Assembly (NCBI GenBank): GCA_017425765.1
Contig: JAFOXE010000136.1
Span: 1-10,901, forward strand
Length of the DNA: 10,901 nucleotides
Direction: 5' to 3'
From: Paraprevotella sp.
GTDB taxonomy: Bacteria; Bacteroidota; Bacteroidia; Bacteroidales; Bacteroidaceae
The first letter of the stretch is position 1; each line of letters begins with the position of its first letter. The notes beneath the pieces were generated by a model. The model was not told the origin of the DNA. It did not search any database and saw nothing but the letters and a program-made list of their open reading frames with translations. Shown piece by piece: positions 1 through 6,759 of this stretch. Made by a program: the position numbers and the translations under genes.

Positions 1-9
1 ATTGCTTAA
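1..9 (+). CDS. Probable 3' end of rplU (ribosomal protein L21), last two codons and stop
   Basis: The window opens with ATT GCT TAA, which reads Ile-Ala-stop in frame 1, 22 bases before the rpmA start. In most bacteria L21 (rplU) lies directly upstream of L27 (rpmA), and Bacteroidota L21 proteins tend to end in a short hydrophobic tail finishing in Ala. The call therefore rests on gene order plus a stop codon in the right place. Two residues cannot identify a protein, so this is an inference. Confidence 0.35.
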   Translation: MA

Positions 10-31
10 TCCACAAAAAAAGTAGAAGAAA

Positions 32-295
32 ATGGCACATAAAAAAGGTGTTGGTAGTTCTAAGAACGGCCGTGAGTCAGCAGCTCAGAGATTAGGCGTA
101 AAAATCTTCGGTGGTCAAAATTGCATCGCCGGTAACGTCATCGTACGTCAACGTGGTACCGTACACTACCCTGGCAAAAATGTTGGTATGGGTAGCGATC
201 ACACTTTGTATGCTTTGGCAGATGGTGTAGTAACCTTCAAGAAAGGTCGCCTAAACAGAAGTACAGTATCTGTAGAACCTAAGGCAGAAGCATAA
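32..295 (+). CDS. rpmA: 50S ribosomal protein L27
   Basis: An 87-residue protein that is a clear L27. It begins [16 protein letters not shown], followed by the conserved core with [16 protein letters not shown] and the [18 protein letters not shown] segment. L27 sits at the peptidyl-transferase centre of the large subunit, where its flexible N-terminus reaches towards the tRNA ends. The N-terminus starts directly with MAHKK and lacks the cleaved leader seen in many Firmicutes. The length is normal for the family (about 85). The start is preceded by a purine-rich AGAAGAAA, not a strong Shine-Dalgarno, as is usual in Bacteroidota. It is probably the last gene of an rplU-rpmA transcript, since a strong terminator follows 26 bases after the stop. 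Confidence 0.98.
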   Translation: MAHKKGVGSSKNGRESAAQRLGVKIFGGQNCIAGNVIVRQRGTVHYPGKNVGMGSDHTLYALADGVVTFKKGRLNRSTVSVEPKAEA

Positions 296-321
296 TCGCC
301 TTTCGTTTTCAAACTGAACAT

Positions 322-361
322 AAAAAAAGCGTGAAGCAATCATTTGCATCACGCTTTTTTT
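322..361 (+). terminator. Intrinsic terminator after rpmA
   Basis: A run of seven A leads into GCGTGA, which pairs with TCACGC followed by seven T, giving a 13-base-pair outer stem. After an A-A mismatch, a second stem GCAA/TTGC closes a TCAT loop. The T run after the stem fits Rho-independent termination of the ribosomal protein transcript. The A run on the other side means it could also work on the minus strand. The rest of the spacer up to the transporter terminator (about 362-529) shows no gene or clear signal. Confidence 0.93.
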
Positions 362-529
362 GTATCTAACCCCCAACCACGACACCTATATAACGAAGTG
401 TATTCCTATACCTTATTTATAATATAGATTTCTTGAATCCCTTCTACAACATCATCTCACACCCAAGCGCTTTATAGCTCTCCTTCGCAAGAACATAAAA
501 ACGTAGCGTACAAACACACTTGCAAGTAC

Positions 530-558
530 AAAGAAAGCCAAGAGCAGTTACTCTTGGC
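530..558 (-). terminator. Intrinsic terminator of the YidE-type transporter gene
   Basis: GCCAAGAG (537-544) pairs perfectly with CTCTTGGC (551-558) around a six-base CAGTTA loop. Read on the minus strand, the stem is followed by TTTCTTTG, a T-rich tail. It begins 26 bases past the stop codon of the minus-strand transporter gene at 585. It faces the rpmA terminator across a spacer of about 170 bases, so the two converging transcripts each have their own stop signal. Confidence 0.85.
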
Positions 559-584
559 TTTATCATATCGTAGCGATTAACACA

Positions 585-2183
585 CTAACAGAACATTGCT
601 ATAAATTGTATAAAGAGGATTAAGAATACCATAGCAATAGGATAAACCGTAGCATAAGCCACACCCGGAATATTACTATCCACCATAGAATCTGCAGCAG
701 CCAAACCCGGTGTACTGGTCATACCACCGGTAATGGTACCAAGCAAATCGAGCACCGAAACCTTGAACACATACAAGCCCACAAAAACTGCTACAAACAT
801 AGGCACAAGCGTTACAAAAACGCCTACAGCAAACAACAACAAACCGCTATCCTGAAAGGTTGCAACAAGGTTCTTGCCCGCAGAAGTTCCCACTTCTGCT
901 AAGAAAAGCAACAAACCCAACTGTCGTAGCAATTGATTGGCCGGTGCCGACATAGTCCATAAGATAGGGCCCGTCTTTCCCACAGCACTAAGGAGCAATG
1001 CCGTAATGAGGATTCCACCCGTTAAACCCGGAGAGAAACTAAAGTCGGTGCCGGGGAATGATATATTGATGCGCCCCACAAGTACACCCAACACAATACC
1101 CATCGCTATAGGAAAGAAATCAGTATCAGAAAGTTGCTTAGCATTATTTCCAAGCAGACTTTCTACGCCCTTCACACCTTCCTTCTCACCTACCACCATC
1201 AGTTTATCGCCGAACTTTAAAACCAACTCTGGCGATGGTGCCAAATCAATACCACTGCGACGAATACGTGTAATGGTACATCCATAATTTTGTTGAAGGT
1301 TTAAATGTCCTAACTGACGATTCACCATATCTTTCTTCGTAAGCAGTATTTGTTCAATGGACTGAGTATGCAACAATGGCAATTCGCCTTCTTCACGTAC
1401 TCCAACCCACTCAGCCAACTTGGCCAATGACTCCTCGCTACCTACTGCCTGAATATAATCGTTGAAGTGAATAACGGTATGTGAAGTCGGAGTCAGAATC
1501 TCGTCACCTTTACGAACACGAGATACAACCGCTCCGGTAAGTTTCCTTATATCTAAATCAGCCAAAGTGCGGCCATCCAACATGCTATTTGTAACACGGA
1601 AAGTACATGTTTTTAGTTCTGGGAATTGATCCTTGCGCTCCTTATCCAAACGACGAGCCTCAGCAACCAAATCTACCCCCAACACCCTCGGTAAAAGTTT
1701 TACAAACAAAATTACACCAATAACCCCAAAAGGGTAGCCAATACCATAGGCAATTGATGCAGCTGGCGATTGCGTACTATCAATAGCCACAGCTAAACCC
1801 GGCGTACTGGTTAGCGCACCTGCAATAAGACCTACAATACTCGGAGTGTCTATACCCAATAGATATTTTAAGGCCAACGCAGCTATCGAAGCCGAGGAAA
1901 TAATCAACAAAGTAATCAAAATCAAGGTTTTTCCTTTTGTTCGGAAGGAGTCAAAGAAACCGGGACCTGCTTGAATACCGATGGTAAAAATGAAAAGCAC
2001 CAAACCAAAATTTCCCAAAGCCTTTGGTATCTCTACACCAAGATGTCCAAACAACAACGCAATAAAAATCACCGCCGAAACATCGAGCGAGAGCTTTTTA
2101 ATCTGCAATCGGCCCAACATAAAACCGAGTGCAACAATTAGGAACAAAGCAAAGTAGGATGATTTCAACAACTCTGTAAACAT
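585..2183 (-). CDS. YidE/AspT-family putative transporter with two RCK-C (TrkA-C) domains
   Basis: A 532-residue inner-membrane protein with the internal duplication typical of the YidE/YbjL/AspT family. An N-terminal membrane half (about 5-170) is followed by two soluble TrkA-C-like domains (about 190-265 and 275-345) and a second membrane half (about 355-530). Matching motifs show the duplication: GIQAG (69-73) against GTSAG (432-436), and TSTPGLA at 125-131 against 489-495, each followed by a similar hydrophobic segment containing a YP pair (150-151, 514-515). The family includes the aspartate:alanine exchanger AspT, but most members have no proven substrate, and TrkA-C domains often bind small ligands and gate transport. 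The start ATG at 2183 gives a normal N-terminus and lies 43 bases downstream of a TAnnTTTG-like box. It is a single-gene unit between rpmA and serS but on the opposite strand. The family is sure; the substrate is unknown. Confidence 0.93.
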   Translation of the reverse strand: MFTELLKSSYFALFLIVALGFMLGRLQIKKLSLDVSAVIFIALLFGHLGVEIPKALGNFGLVLFIFTIGIQAGPGFFDSFRTKGKTLILITLLIISSASIAALALKYLLGIDTPSIVGLIAGALTSTPGLAVAIDSTQSPAASIAYGIGYPFGVIGVILFVKLLPRVLGVDLVAEARRLDKERKDQFPELKTCTFRVTNSMLDGRTLADLDIRKLTGAVVSRVRKGDEILTPTSHTVIHFNDYIQAVGSEESLAKLAEWVGVREEGELPLLHTQSIEQILLTKKDMVNRQLGHLNLQQNYGCTITRIRRSGIDLAPSPELVLKFGDKLMVVGEKEGVKGVESLLGNNAKQLSDTDFFPIAMGIVLGVLVGRINISFPGTDFSFSPGLTGGILITALLLSAVGKTGPILWTMSAPANQLLRQLGLLLFLAEVGTSAGKNLVATFQDSGLLLFAVGVFVTLVPMFVAVFVGLYVFKVSVLDLLGTITGGMTSTPGLAAADSMVDSNIPGVAYATVYPIAMVFLILFIQFIAMFC

Positions 2184-2226
2184 AGATGTATTAGGTTAAC
2201 TTTAAAAGGTATTATAATTTCTGCAA

Positions 2227-2234
2227 CAAAAGTA
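2227..2234 (-). promoter_or_regulatory. Probable -7 box for the transporter gene
   Basis: On the minus strand this reads TACTTTTG, an exact match to the Bacteroidota -7 consensus TAnnTTTG, ending 43 bases before the start codon. I do not find a TTTG or TTG at the expected 19-base distance upstream, so only half of the promoter is supported. Confidence 0.45.
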
Positions 2235-2383
2235 AACAAAATCCAACAATAGCTTCCATATTTAAAACTATTTTTTACACCTTAATTAATAATTTATAGG
2301 AACATACATGTATATTTTCAACACAGAGAACAGACAAGCACATCACAGCCCTGTTTCTTGCACATCAGGTTCCTTAAAAAAAC

Positions 2384-2439
2384 ACACCGCGGTGTCGTTG
2401 CATCGAGGCGTACACCTTAATGCAACGACACCATGGTGT
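2384..2439. repeat. Large inverted repeat in the divergent spacer: operator or RNA hairpin
   Basis: The left arm ACACCGCGGTGTCGTTGCAT (2384-2403) is the reverse complement of 2420-2439 except at two central positions (GC against AT), around a 16-base centre. The inner 13 bases (2391-2403 with 2420-2432) pair perfectly. Each arm also contains its own palindrome, ACACCGCGGTGT and ACACCATGGTGT. The centre carries another ACACC (2412-2416) that could pair with GGTGT at 2391-2395 as an alternative hairpin. On the minus strand the structure is followed by GTGTTTTTTT, so it could act as a minus-strand terminator. It could equally be an operator for a dimeric regulator or a small dispersed palindrome. 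It lies about 150 bases upstream of the transporter's -7 box and 84 bases upstream of the serS -33 element. Its function is unknown. Confidence 0.8.
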
Positions 2440-2452
2440 AGATATACCTCAC

Positions 2453-2486
2453 ATGCTCGTGTCTTTTGAACACATATCGCGAGCAT
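2453..2486. repeat. Second inverted repeat upstream of serS
   Basis: ATGCTCG (2453-2459) is repeated inverted as CGAGCAT (2480-2486). An inner GTGT (2459-2462) can pair with ACAC (2470-2473) around CTTTTGA. It lies only 13 bases from the larger inverted repeat and 36 bases upstream of the serS -33 element. It is shorter and less perfect, so chance is possible, but its closeness to the larger dyad suggests a joint regulatory region. Confidence 0.45.
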
Positions 2487-2522
2487 CTGAAACGATTTAT
2501 TTCACATATTTTCAGATTTCCG

Positions 2523-2552
2523 TTGATAATTCCATCTTTTTGCCTAACTTTG
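2523..2552 (+). promoter_or_regulatory. Promoter of serS (Bacteroidota type)
   Basis: TTG at 2523-2525, a spacer of exactly 19 bases, then TAACTTTG at 2545-2552. This matches the Bacteroidota housekeeping promoter, TTTG/TTG -33 element with a TAnnTTTG -7 box. The expected transcription start is about 2558-2560, giving a leader of roughly 30 bases before the serS ATG at 2588. The next gene follows serS after only 31 bases without a promoter of its own, so this site probably drives both. Confidence 0.72.
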
Positions 2553-2587
2553 CAAGTTAAGAACATTAAAACATAACATATACTCGT

Positions 2588-3862
2588 ATGCTGACCATTA
2601 AGCTCATCAACGAACAAACCGAAAAAGTAATTAAAGGTTTGAAAAAGAAGAATTTCAAGGGCGCAGAAGAAGCCGTTGAAAATGTGCTTGCCATCGACAA
2701 AAAGCGTCGTGAAGCGCAAACGAAGTTAGACCAAGCCTTGTCCGAAAGCAAAAAGCTTGCAGCCCAAATTGGCGCTTTGATGAAACAAGGACAAAAAGAA
2801 GAGGCTGAGAAGATTAAAGAAGAGGTAGCTCGTCTTAAAGAAATAAGCAAAAGCTTAGAGGAAGAAAAGGAATTGGCTGAGAAAGAAGTGAATGCCCTAC
2901 TCTGCACTATCCCCAATCTGCCTTATGACATCGTACCCGAAGGAAATTGTGCTGAGAACAATCTCGTAGTAAAAACCGGTGGTGTGCAAACCGAATTGTC
3001 AGAAGACGCTGTTCCCCACTGGGAATTGGCAAAGAAGTACAACCTTATAGACTTCGATCTAGGTGTAAAAATAACAGGTGCCGGCTTTCCCGTGTATCGT
3101 GGAAAAGGTGCGCAATTGCAACGTGCCCTAATCAACTTCTTCTTGGACGAAGCTCGCAAATCAGGTTACGAGGAAGTAATGCCTCCAACTGTGGTAAACG
3201 AGGCCTCCGGTATTGGCACCGGTCAGTTACCCGACAAGGAAGGTCAGATGTACCACTGTAACCTAGATAATCTCTACCTCATCCCCACTGCCGAGGTTCC
3301 TGTAACAAATATTTACCGCGACGTGATTCTTGACGAGAAAGATCTACCAATCAAGAATTGTGCATACACACAATGTTTCCGACGCGAAGCCGGCTCTTAC
3401 GGTAAAGATGTTCGCGGATTGAATCGCCTACACGAATTCTCAAAAATTGAAATCGTACGTATCGACACTCCCGAACACTCAGACCAATCTCACCAAGAGA
3501 TGCTGGAACACGTAGAAGGCCTACTTCAGAAATTAGAACTCCCCTACCGCATTCTTCGTTTATGTGGTGGTGATATGAGTTTTACCGCAGCATTGTGCTA
3601 CGACTTTGAGGTATATTCTGAAGCTCAAAAACGTTGGTTAGAGGTAAGCTCCGTGTCCAACTTCGACACATATCAAGCCAATCGATTGAAATGTCGCTAC
3701 CGCAACAAGGACAAGAAGACCGAATTGTGCCACACTCTTAACGGTTCAGCATTGGCTCTACCCCGTATTGTAGCTGCCATCTTGGAGAACAATCAAACAC
3801 CTGAAGGCATCCGTGTGCCCAAATACTTGATTCCATATTGTGGATTCGACATCATTAAGTAA
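2588..3862 (+). CDS. serS: Seryl-tRNA synthetase
   Basis: A 424-residue class II aminoacyl-tRNA synthetase of normal bacterial length that charges tRNA-Ser in the cytoplasm. The N-terminal part (about 1-105) is the long two-stranded coiled coil that grips the tRNA, rich in Lys and Glu. The catalytic domain follows. The serine-binding TAE is at 234-236. Motif 2 is FRREAGSYGKDVRGLNRLHEF-like, starting at 264 with the RRE that contacts ATP. Motif 3, NGSALALPR at 385-393, is followed by AAILENNQ. No key residue is missing. The ATG at 2588 lies about 30 bases after the predicted transcription start and begins MLTIKLI, as SerRS normally does. Synteny with rplU-rpmA is common in this phylum; here a minus-strand transporter separates them. 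Confidence 0.98.
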   Translation: MLTIKLINEQTEKVIKGLKKKNFKGAEEAVENVLAIDKKRREAQTKLDQALSESKKLAAQIGALMKQGQKEEAEKIKEEVARLKEISKSLEEEKELAEKEVNALLCTIPNLPYDIVPEGNCAENNLVVKTGGVQTELSEDAVPHWELAKKYNLIDFDLGVKITGAGFPVYRGKGAQLQRALINFFLDEARKSGYEEVMPPTVVNEASGIGTGQLPDKEGQMYHCNLDNLYLIPTAEVPVTNIYRDVILDEKDLPIKNCAYTQCFRREAGSYGKDVRGLNRLHEFSKIEIVRIDTPEHSDQSHQEMLEHVEGLLQKLELPYRILRLCGGDMSFTAALCYDFEVYSEAQKRWLEVSSVSNFDTYQANRLKCRYRNKDKKTELCHTLNGSALALPRIVAAILENNQTPEGIRVPKYLIPYCGFDIIK

Positions 3863-3893
3863 CACATAGTTATACCAACAACTACAGACAAAA

Positions 3894-6251
3894 ATGAATA
3901 AAATTATATCTAAGGAGCAGTTCTCGGAGAAGGTTTTCAAATTTGAAATCGAAGCTCCACTTATCGCAAAGGCTCGCCGTGCAGGCCACTTTGTAATCGT
4001 ACGTATTGGCGAAAAGGGCGAACGAATGCCGTTGACTATAGCAGGTGCTGACACTCAAAAGGGAACAATCACTTTGGTGGTACAAAAGGTAGGCCTTTCG
4101 TCTACTCGTCTGTGCCAATTAAACGAAGGCGACTATATAACCGACGTAGTAGGTCCATTGGGTAAAGCTACTCACATCGACAACTTCGGAACAGTAGTTT
4201 GTGCCGGAGGTGGTGTAGGTGTAGCCCCTATGCTCCCCATTATACAAGCCTTGAAGGCTGCCGGTAACCGCGTTATCTCGGTATTAGCCGGTCGCAGCAA
4301 AGAACTTATAATCCTTGAAGACGAAGTGCGCAAGAGTTCGGACGAGGTTATCATCATGACCGATGATGGGAGCTATGGGAACAAGGGCTTGGTTACAGAG
4401 GGTATAGAAAGTGTTATCAAGCGTGAAACTGTGAATAAGTGCTTTGCCATCGGCCCTGCCATTATGATGAAGTTCTGCTGCTTGTTAACCAAGAAATACA
4501 ACATCCCAACCGACGTTTCTCTAAACACCATCATGGTGGATGGCACAGGTATGTGTGGTGCATGTCGCATTACAGTGGGCGGAAAAACACGTTTTGTATG
4601 TGTAGACGGCCCCGAGTTTGATGGACACCAAGTAGACTTTGACGAAATGTTGAAGCGCATGAGCGCCTTTAAGAAAGAAGAGCTTGAAGAAATGAGCCAT
4701 CTAGAGGCTGCTTTCGAAGCAACCGTCAACAAAGGAACTTGCCAAATTGATACAGCTTTGACTGCTGAAGCCGACAGCATGGATACCACCACTCCGTTGA
4801 GTGTACTTATCGACCGAAATGCGGAATGGCGTCAAGAAATTCGCAAGTCTATGAAGCCGAAAGAGCGTACGGCCATCAAACGTGTAACGATGAACGAACT
4901 TGACCCCGTTTTCCGTGCCACAACCCGTACAGAAGAGGTAAACATGGGACTCACCCGCGAGCAGGCCATGACCGAAGCAAGACGTTGCCTTGACTGTGCC
5001 AACCCTACATGTATGCAAGGTTGTCCGGTGAGCATCAATATTCCTTCGTTCATCAAAAACATCGAACGCGGTGAATTCTTGAACGCAGCACGTGTTCTTA
5101 AGAGCACCTCTGCCCTACCCGCAGTTTGCGGACGTGTATGTCCTCAAGAAAAACAATGCGAAAGTCAATGTATACACCTTAAGATGAATGAGCCAGCAGT
5201 GGCTATTGGATACTTGGAGCGTTTTGCAGCCGACTTTGAACGCGAAAGCGGAAAAATGTCTATTCCTGAATGTGCGCCAAACAACGGAATTAAGGTGGCG
5301 GTGATTGGTTCCGGTCCTGCCGGTCTTTCTTTCGCCGGCGACATGGCAAAGAATGGTTACGACGTGACTGTATTTGAGGCTTTGCACGAAATTGGCGGTG
5401 TACTCAAATATGGTATTCCAGAATTCCGTTTGCCCAACAAGATTGTGGACGTTGAAATCCAAAACCTTGAGAAGATGGGCGTAAAATTCGAAAAAGATTG
5501 CCTTGTAGGTAAGACCATCAGTGTAAAAGAACTTGAAGATGAAGGTTTCAAAGGTATCTTCGTAGCATCGGGTGCAGGTCTACCTAACTTCATGGGCATA
5601 CCGGGAGAAAACAGCATTAACATCATGTCAAGTAACGAATATCTGACACGTGTAAACCTAATGGATGCTTCAAACCCGGAAACCGACACCCCAATTAACT
5701 TTGCCAAAAACGTAATGGTTGTAGGTGGTGGAAATACAGCTATGGACTCTTGTCGCACCGCTAAACGTTTGGGAGCAGAACGTGTGTTCATCGTCTATCG
5801 TCGTTCTGAAGCTGAAATGCCTGCTCGTATCGAAGAAGTGAAGCATGCAAAAGAGGAAGGCATTGAGTTCTTAACGTTGCACAATCCACTTGAATACATT
5901 GCCGATGAGAAGGGAGCCGTAAAGCAGGTGGTTCTACAAAAAATGCAATTAGGCGAACCGGATGCTAGTGGCAGACGTAGTCCTGAGGCTATTCCGGGTG
6001 CAGTTGAAACCATTGATATTGATATGGCAATTGTGGCTGTAGGCGTATCACCCAACCCAATCGTCCCAACCTCTATTCAAGGTTTGGAATTGGGACGCAA
6101 AAATACTATTGTGGTGAGCGAAAACATGCAAACCAACCTACCTACAATCTTTGCCGGTGGAGATATTGTACGTGGTGGCGCAACCGTAATCCTTGCCATG
6201 GGCGACGGACGTCGTGCTGCTTCTAGTATGCATGAATATTTAAGTAAATAA
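3894..6251 (+). CDS. Fused NfnA/SudB-NfnB/SudA type NAD(P)H:ferredoxin oxidoreductase (also annotated as glutamate synthase small subunit fusion)
   Basis: A 785-residue flavoprotein made of two proteins that are separate subunits in Thermotoga and Pyrococcus. Residues 1-260 are an FNR/PyrK-like module: FAD-site RMPLTIA (44-50), NAD-site GGGVGVAP (105-112), and a 2Fe-2S site D216-x4-C221-x2-C224-x11-C236. Asp takes the place of the first Cys, as reported for Pyrococcus sulfide dehydrogenase. After a linker (about 261-330) comes a GltD/NfnB-like module. It has 4Fe-4S cysteines C365, C368, C373, C377 and C412, C416, C422, C426; an FAD Rossmann motif GSGPAG (472-477); an NAD(P) motif GGGNTA (611-616) with YRRS at 635-638; and the C-terminal AGGDIVRGG segment. 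The likely role is cytoplasmic electron transfer between NADH, NADPH and ferredoxin, possibly electron bifurcation. It could also work with a separate glutamate synthase large subunit, but no gltB lies nearby. It is probably co-transcribed with serS. Confidence 0.92.
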   Translation: MNKIISKEQFSEKVFKFEIEAPLIAKARRAGHFVIVRIGEKGERMPLTIAGADTQKGTITLVVQKVGLSSTRLCQLNEGDYITDVVGPLGKATHIDNFGTVVCAGGGVGVAPMLPIIQALKAAGNRVISVLAGRSKELIILEDEVRKSSDEVIIMTDDGSYGNKGLVTEGIESVIKRETVNKCFAIGPAIMMKFCCLLTKKYNIPTDVSLNTIMVDGTGMCGACRITVGGKTRFVCVDGPEFDGHQVDFDEMLKRMSAFKKEELEEMSHLEAAFEATVNKGTCQIDTALTAEADSMDTTTPLSVLIDRNAEWRQEIRKSMKPKERTAIKRVTMNELDPVFRATTRTEEVNMGLTREQAMTEARRCLDCANPTCMQGCPVSINIPSFIKNIERGEFLNAARVLKSTSALPAVCGRVCPQEKQCESQCIHLKMNEPAVAIGYLERFAADFERESGKMSIPECAPNNGIKVAVIGSGPAGLSFAGDMAKNGYDVTVFEALHEIGGVLKYGIPEFRLPNKIVDVEIQNLEKMGVKFEKDCLVGKTISVKELEDEGFKGIFVASGAGLPNFMGIPGENSINIMSSNEYLTRVNLMDASNPETDTPINFAKNVMVVGGGNTAMDSCRTAKRLGAERVFIVYRRSEAEMPARIEEVKHAKEEGIEFLTLHNPLEYIADEKGAVKQVVLQKMQLGEPDASGRRSPEAIPGAVETIDIDMAIVAVGVSPNPIVPTSIQGLELGRKNTIVVSENMQTNLPTIFAGGDIVRGGATVILAMGDGRRAASSMHEYLSK

Positions 6252-6269
6252 CATTTTGAACTAACTCAC

Positions 6270-6317
6270 ATTGGATACTTCACGTTTCTTGCATCGCAAG
6301 AACATGAAGTATCCAAT
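6270..6317 (+). terminator. Long hairpin after the fused reductase: terminator or attenuator
   Basis: ATTGGATACTTCA (6270-6282) pairs perfectly with TGAAGTATCCAAT (6305-6317). Inside, TTCTTGC pairs with GCAAGAA around a three-base ATC loop, with one mismatch and one bulge between the two stems. It starts 18 bases after the reductase stop codon and is followed by ATTTCTTTAT, a modest T-rich stretch. The position suits a terminator for the serS-reductase transcript. Because the DUF486 gene follows at once, it may allow partial read-through (attenuation). It overlaps the extra N-terminal codons that a TTG start at 6271 would give, which argues that this stretch is not coding. Confidence 0.68.
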
Positions 6318-6333
6318 ATTTCTTTATAACATC

Positions 6334-6702
6334 ATGAGCATTTTATATACCATACTCCTATTATTAGGCAGCAATATTTTCATGACCTTGGCATGGTATG
6401 GTCATCTAAAACTACATCAAACCGGTGTATCTACCCACTGGCCTCTAATCGGTGTAATACTATTTTCGTGGTTGATCGCTTTTGTAGAATACTGCTTTCA
6501 AGTACCAGCCAATCGTATCGGTTTTGTAGATAATGGAGGCCCTTTCACCTTGATGCAACTCAAAGTAATACAAGAAGTTCTTTCGCTAGTGGTGTTTACA
6601 GTAATTGCAAACTTTATGTTCCAAGGCCAAAGTTTACAATGGAATCATCTCGCAGCATTTGTATGCCTAATTCTAGCTGTTTATTTCGTTTTTATGAAGT
6701 AA
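6334..6702 (+). CDS. DMT-family/DUF486 small inner-membrane protein
   Basis: A 122-residue hydrophobic protein with about four membrane segments (roughly 3-24, 37-57, 76-98, 101-121). It matches DUF486, a small branch related to the drug/metabolite transporter superfamily. The family signature is seen in SNIFMTLAWYGHLK near the N-terminus, then VEYCFQVPANRIG and QLKVIQEVLSLVVF. No member's substrate is known to me. Reading from the in-frame TTG at 6271 would add 21 residues (starting MDTSRFLHRK) that do not fit the family and would be encoded by a strong hairpin. ATG 6334 gives MSILYTILLLLGSNIF, the usual family start; an ATG at 6304 is in frame but falls within the hairpin arm. It may be expressed by read-through from the reductase, since no clear promoter is visible. 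Confidence 0.88.
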   Translation: MSILYTILLLLGSNIFMTLAWYGHLKLHQTGVSTHWPLIGVILFSWLIAFVEYCFQVPANRIGFVDNGGPFTLMQLKVIQEVLSLVVFTVIANFMFQGQSLQWNHLAAFVCLILAVYFVFMK

Positions 6703-6711
6703 TTGCATACA

Positions 6712-6719
6712 CATCTTTG
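6712..6719 (+). promoter_or_regulatory. Weak -7-like box before ttcA
   Basis: CATCTTTG differs by one base from TAnnTTTG and has TTTT, not TTTG, 19 bases upstream. It ends 40 bases before the ttcA ATG, a sensible distance. This is a weak match in an AT-rich spacer; ttcA could instead be read from upstream, as no terminator separates it from the DUF486 gene. Confidence 0.28.
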
Positions 6720-6759
6720 ACGACTAAAACCAACACAACGCATTCAACACCACAACATC

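Noticed and set aside
2384..2439. Site-specific recombination or phage attachment site
   Set aside because: No integrase, tRNA or second copy is in the window; an inverted repeat alone does not support this.
2417..2916. Minus-strand frames at the start of serS
   Set aside because: They are antisense to the clearly coding serS coiled-coil region, and their composition reflects that gene's Lys/Glu-rich codons.
6271..6333. 21-residue N-terminal extension of the DUF486 protein from TTG 6271
   Set aside because: It is encoded by a near-perfect hairpin, does not match the family, and ATG 6334 gives the normal family start.
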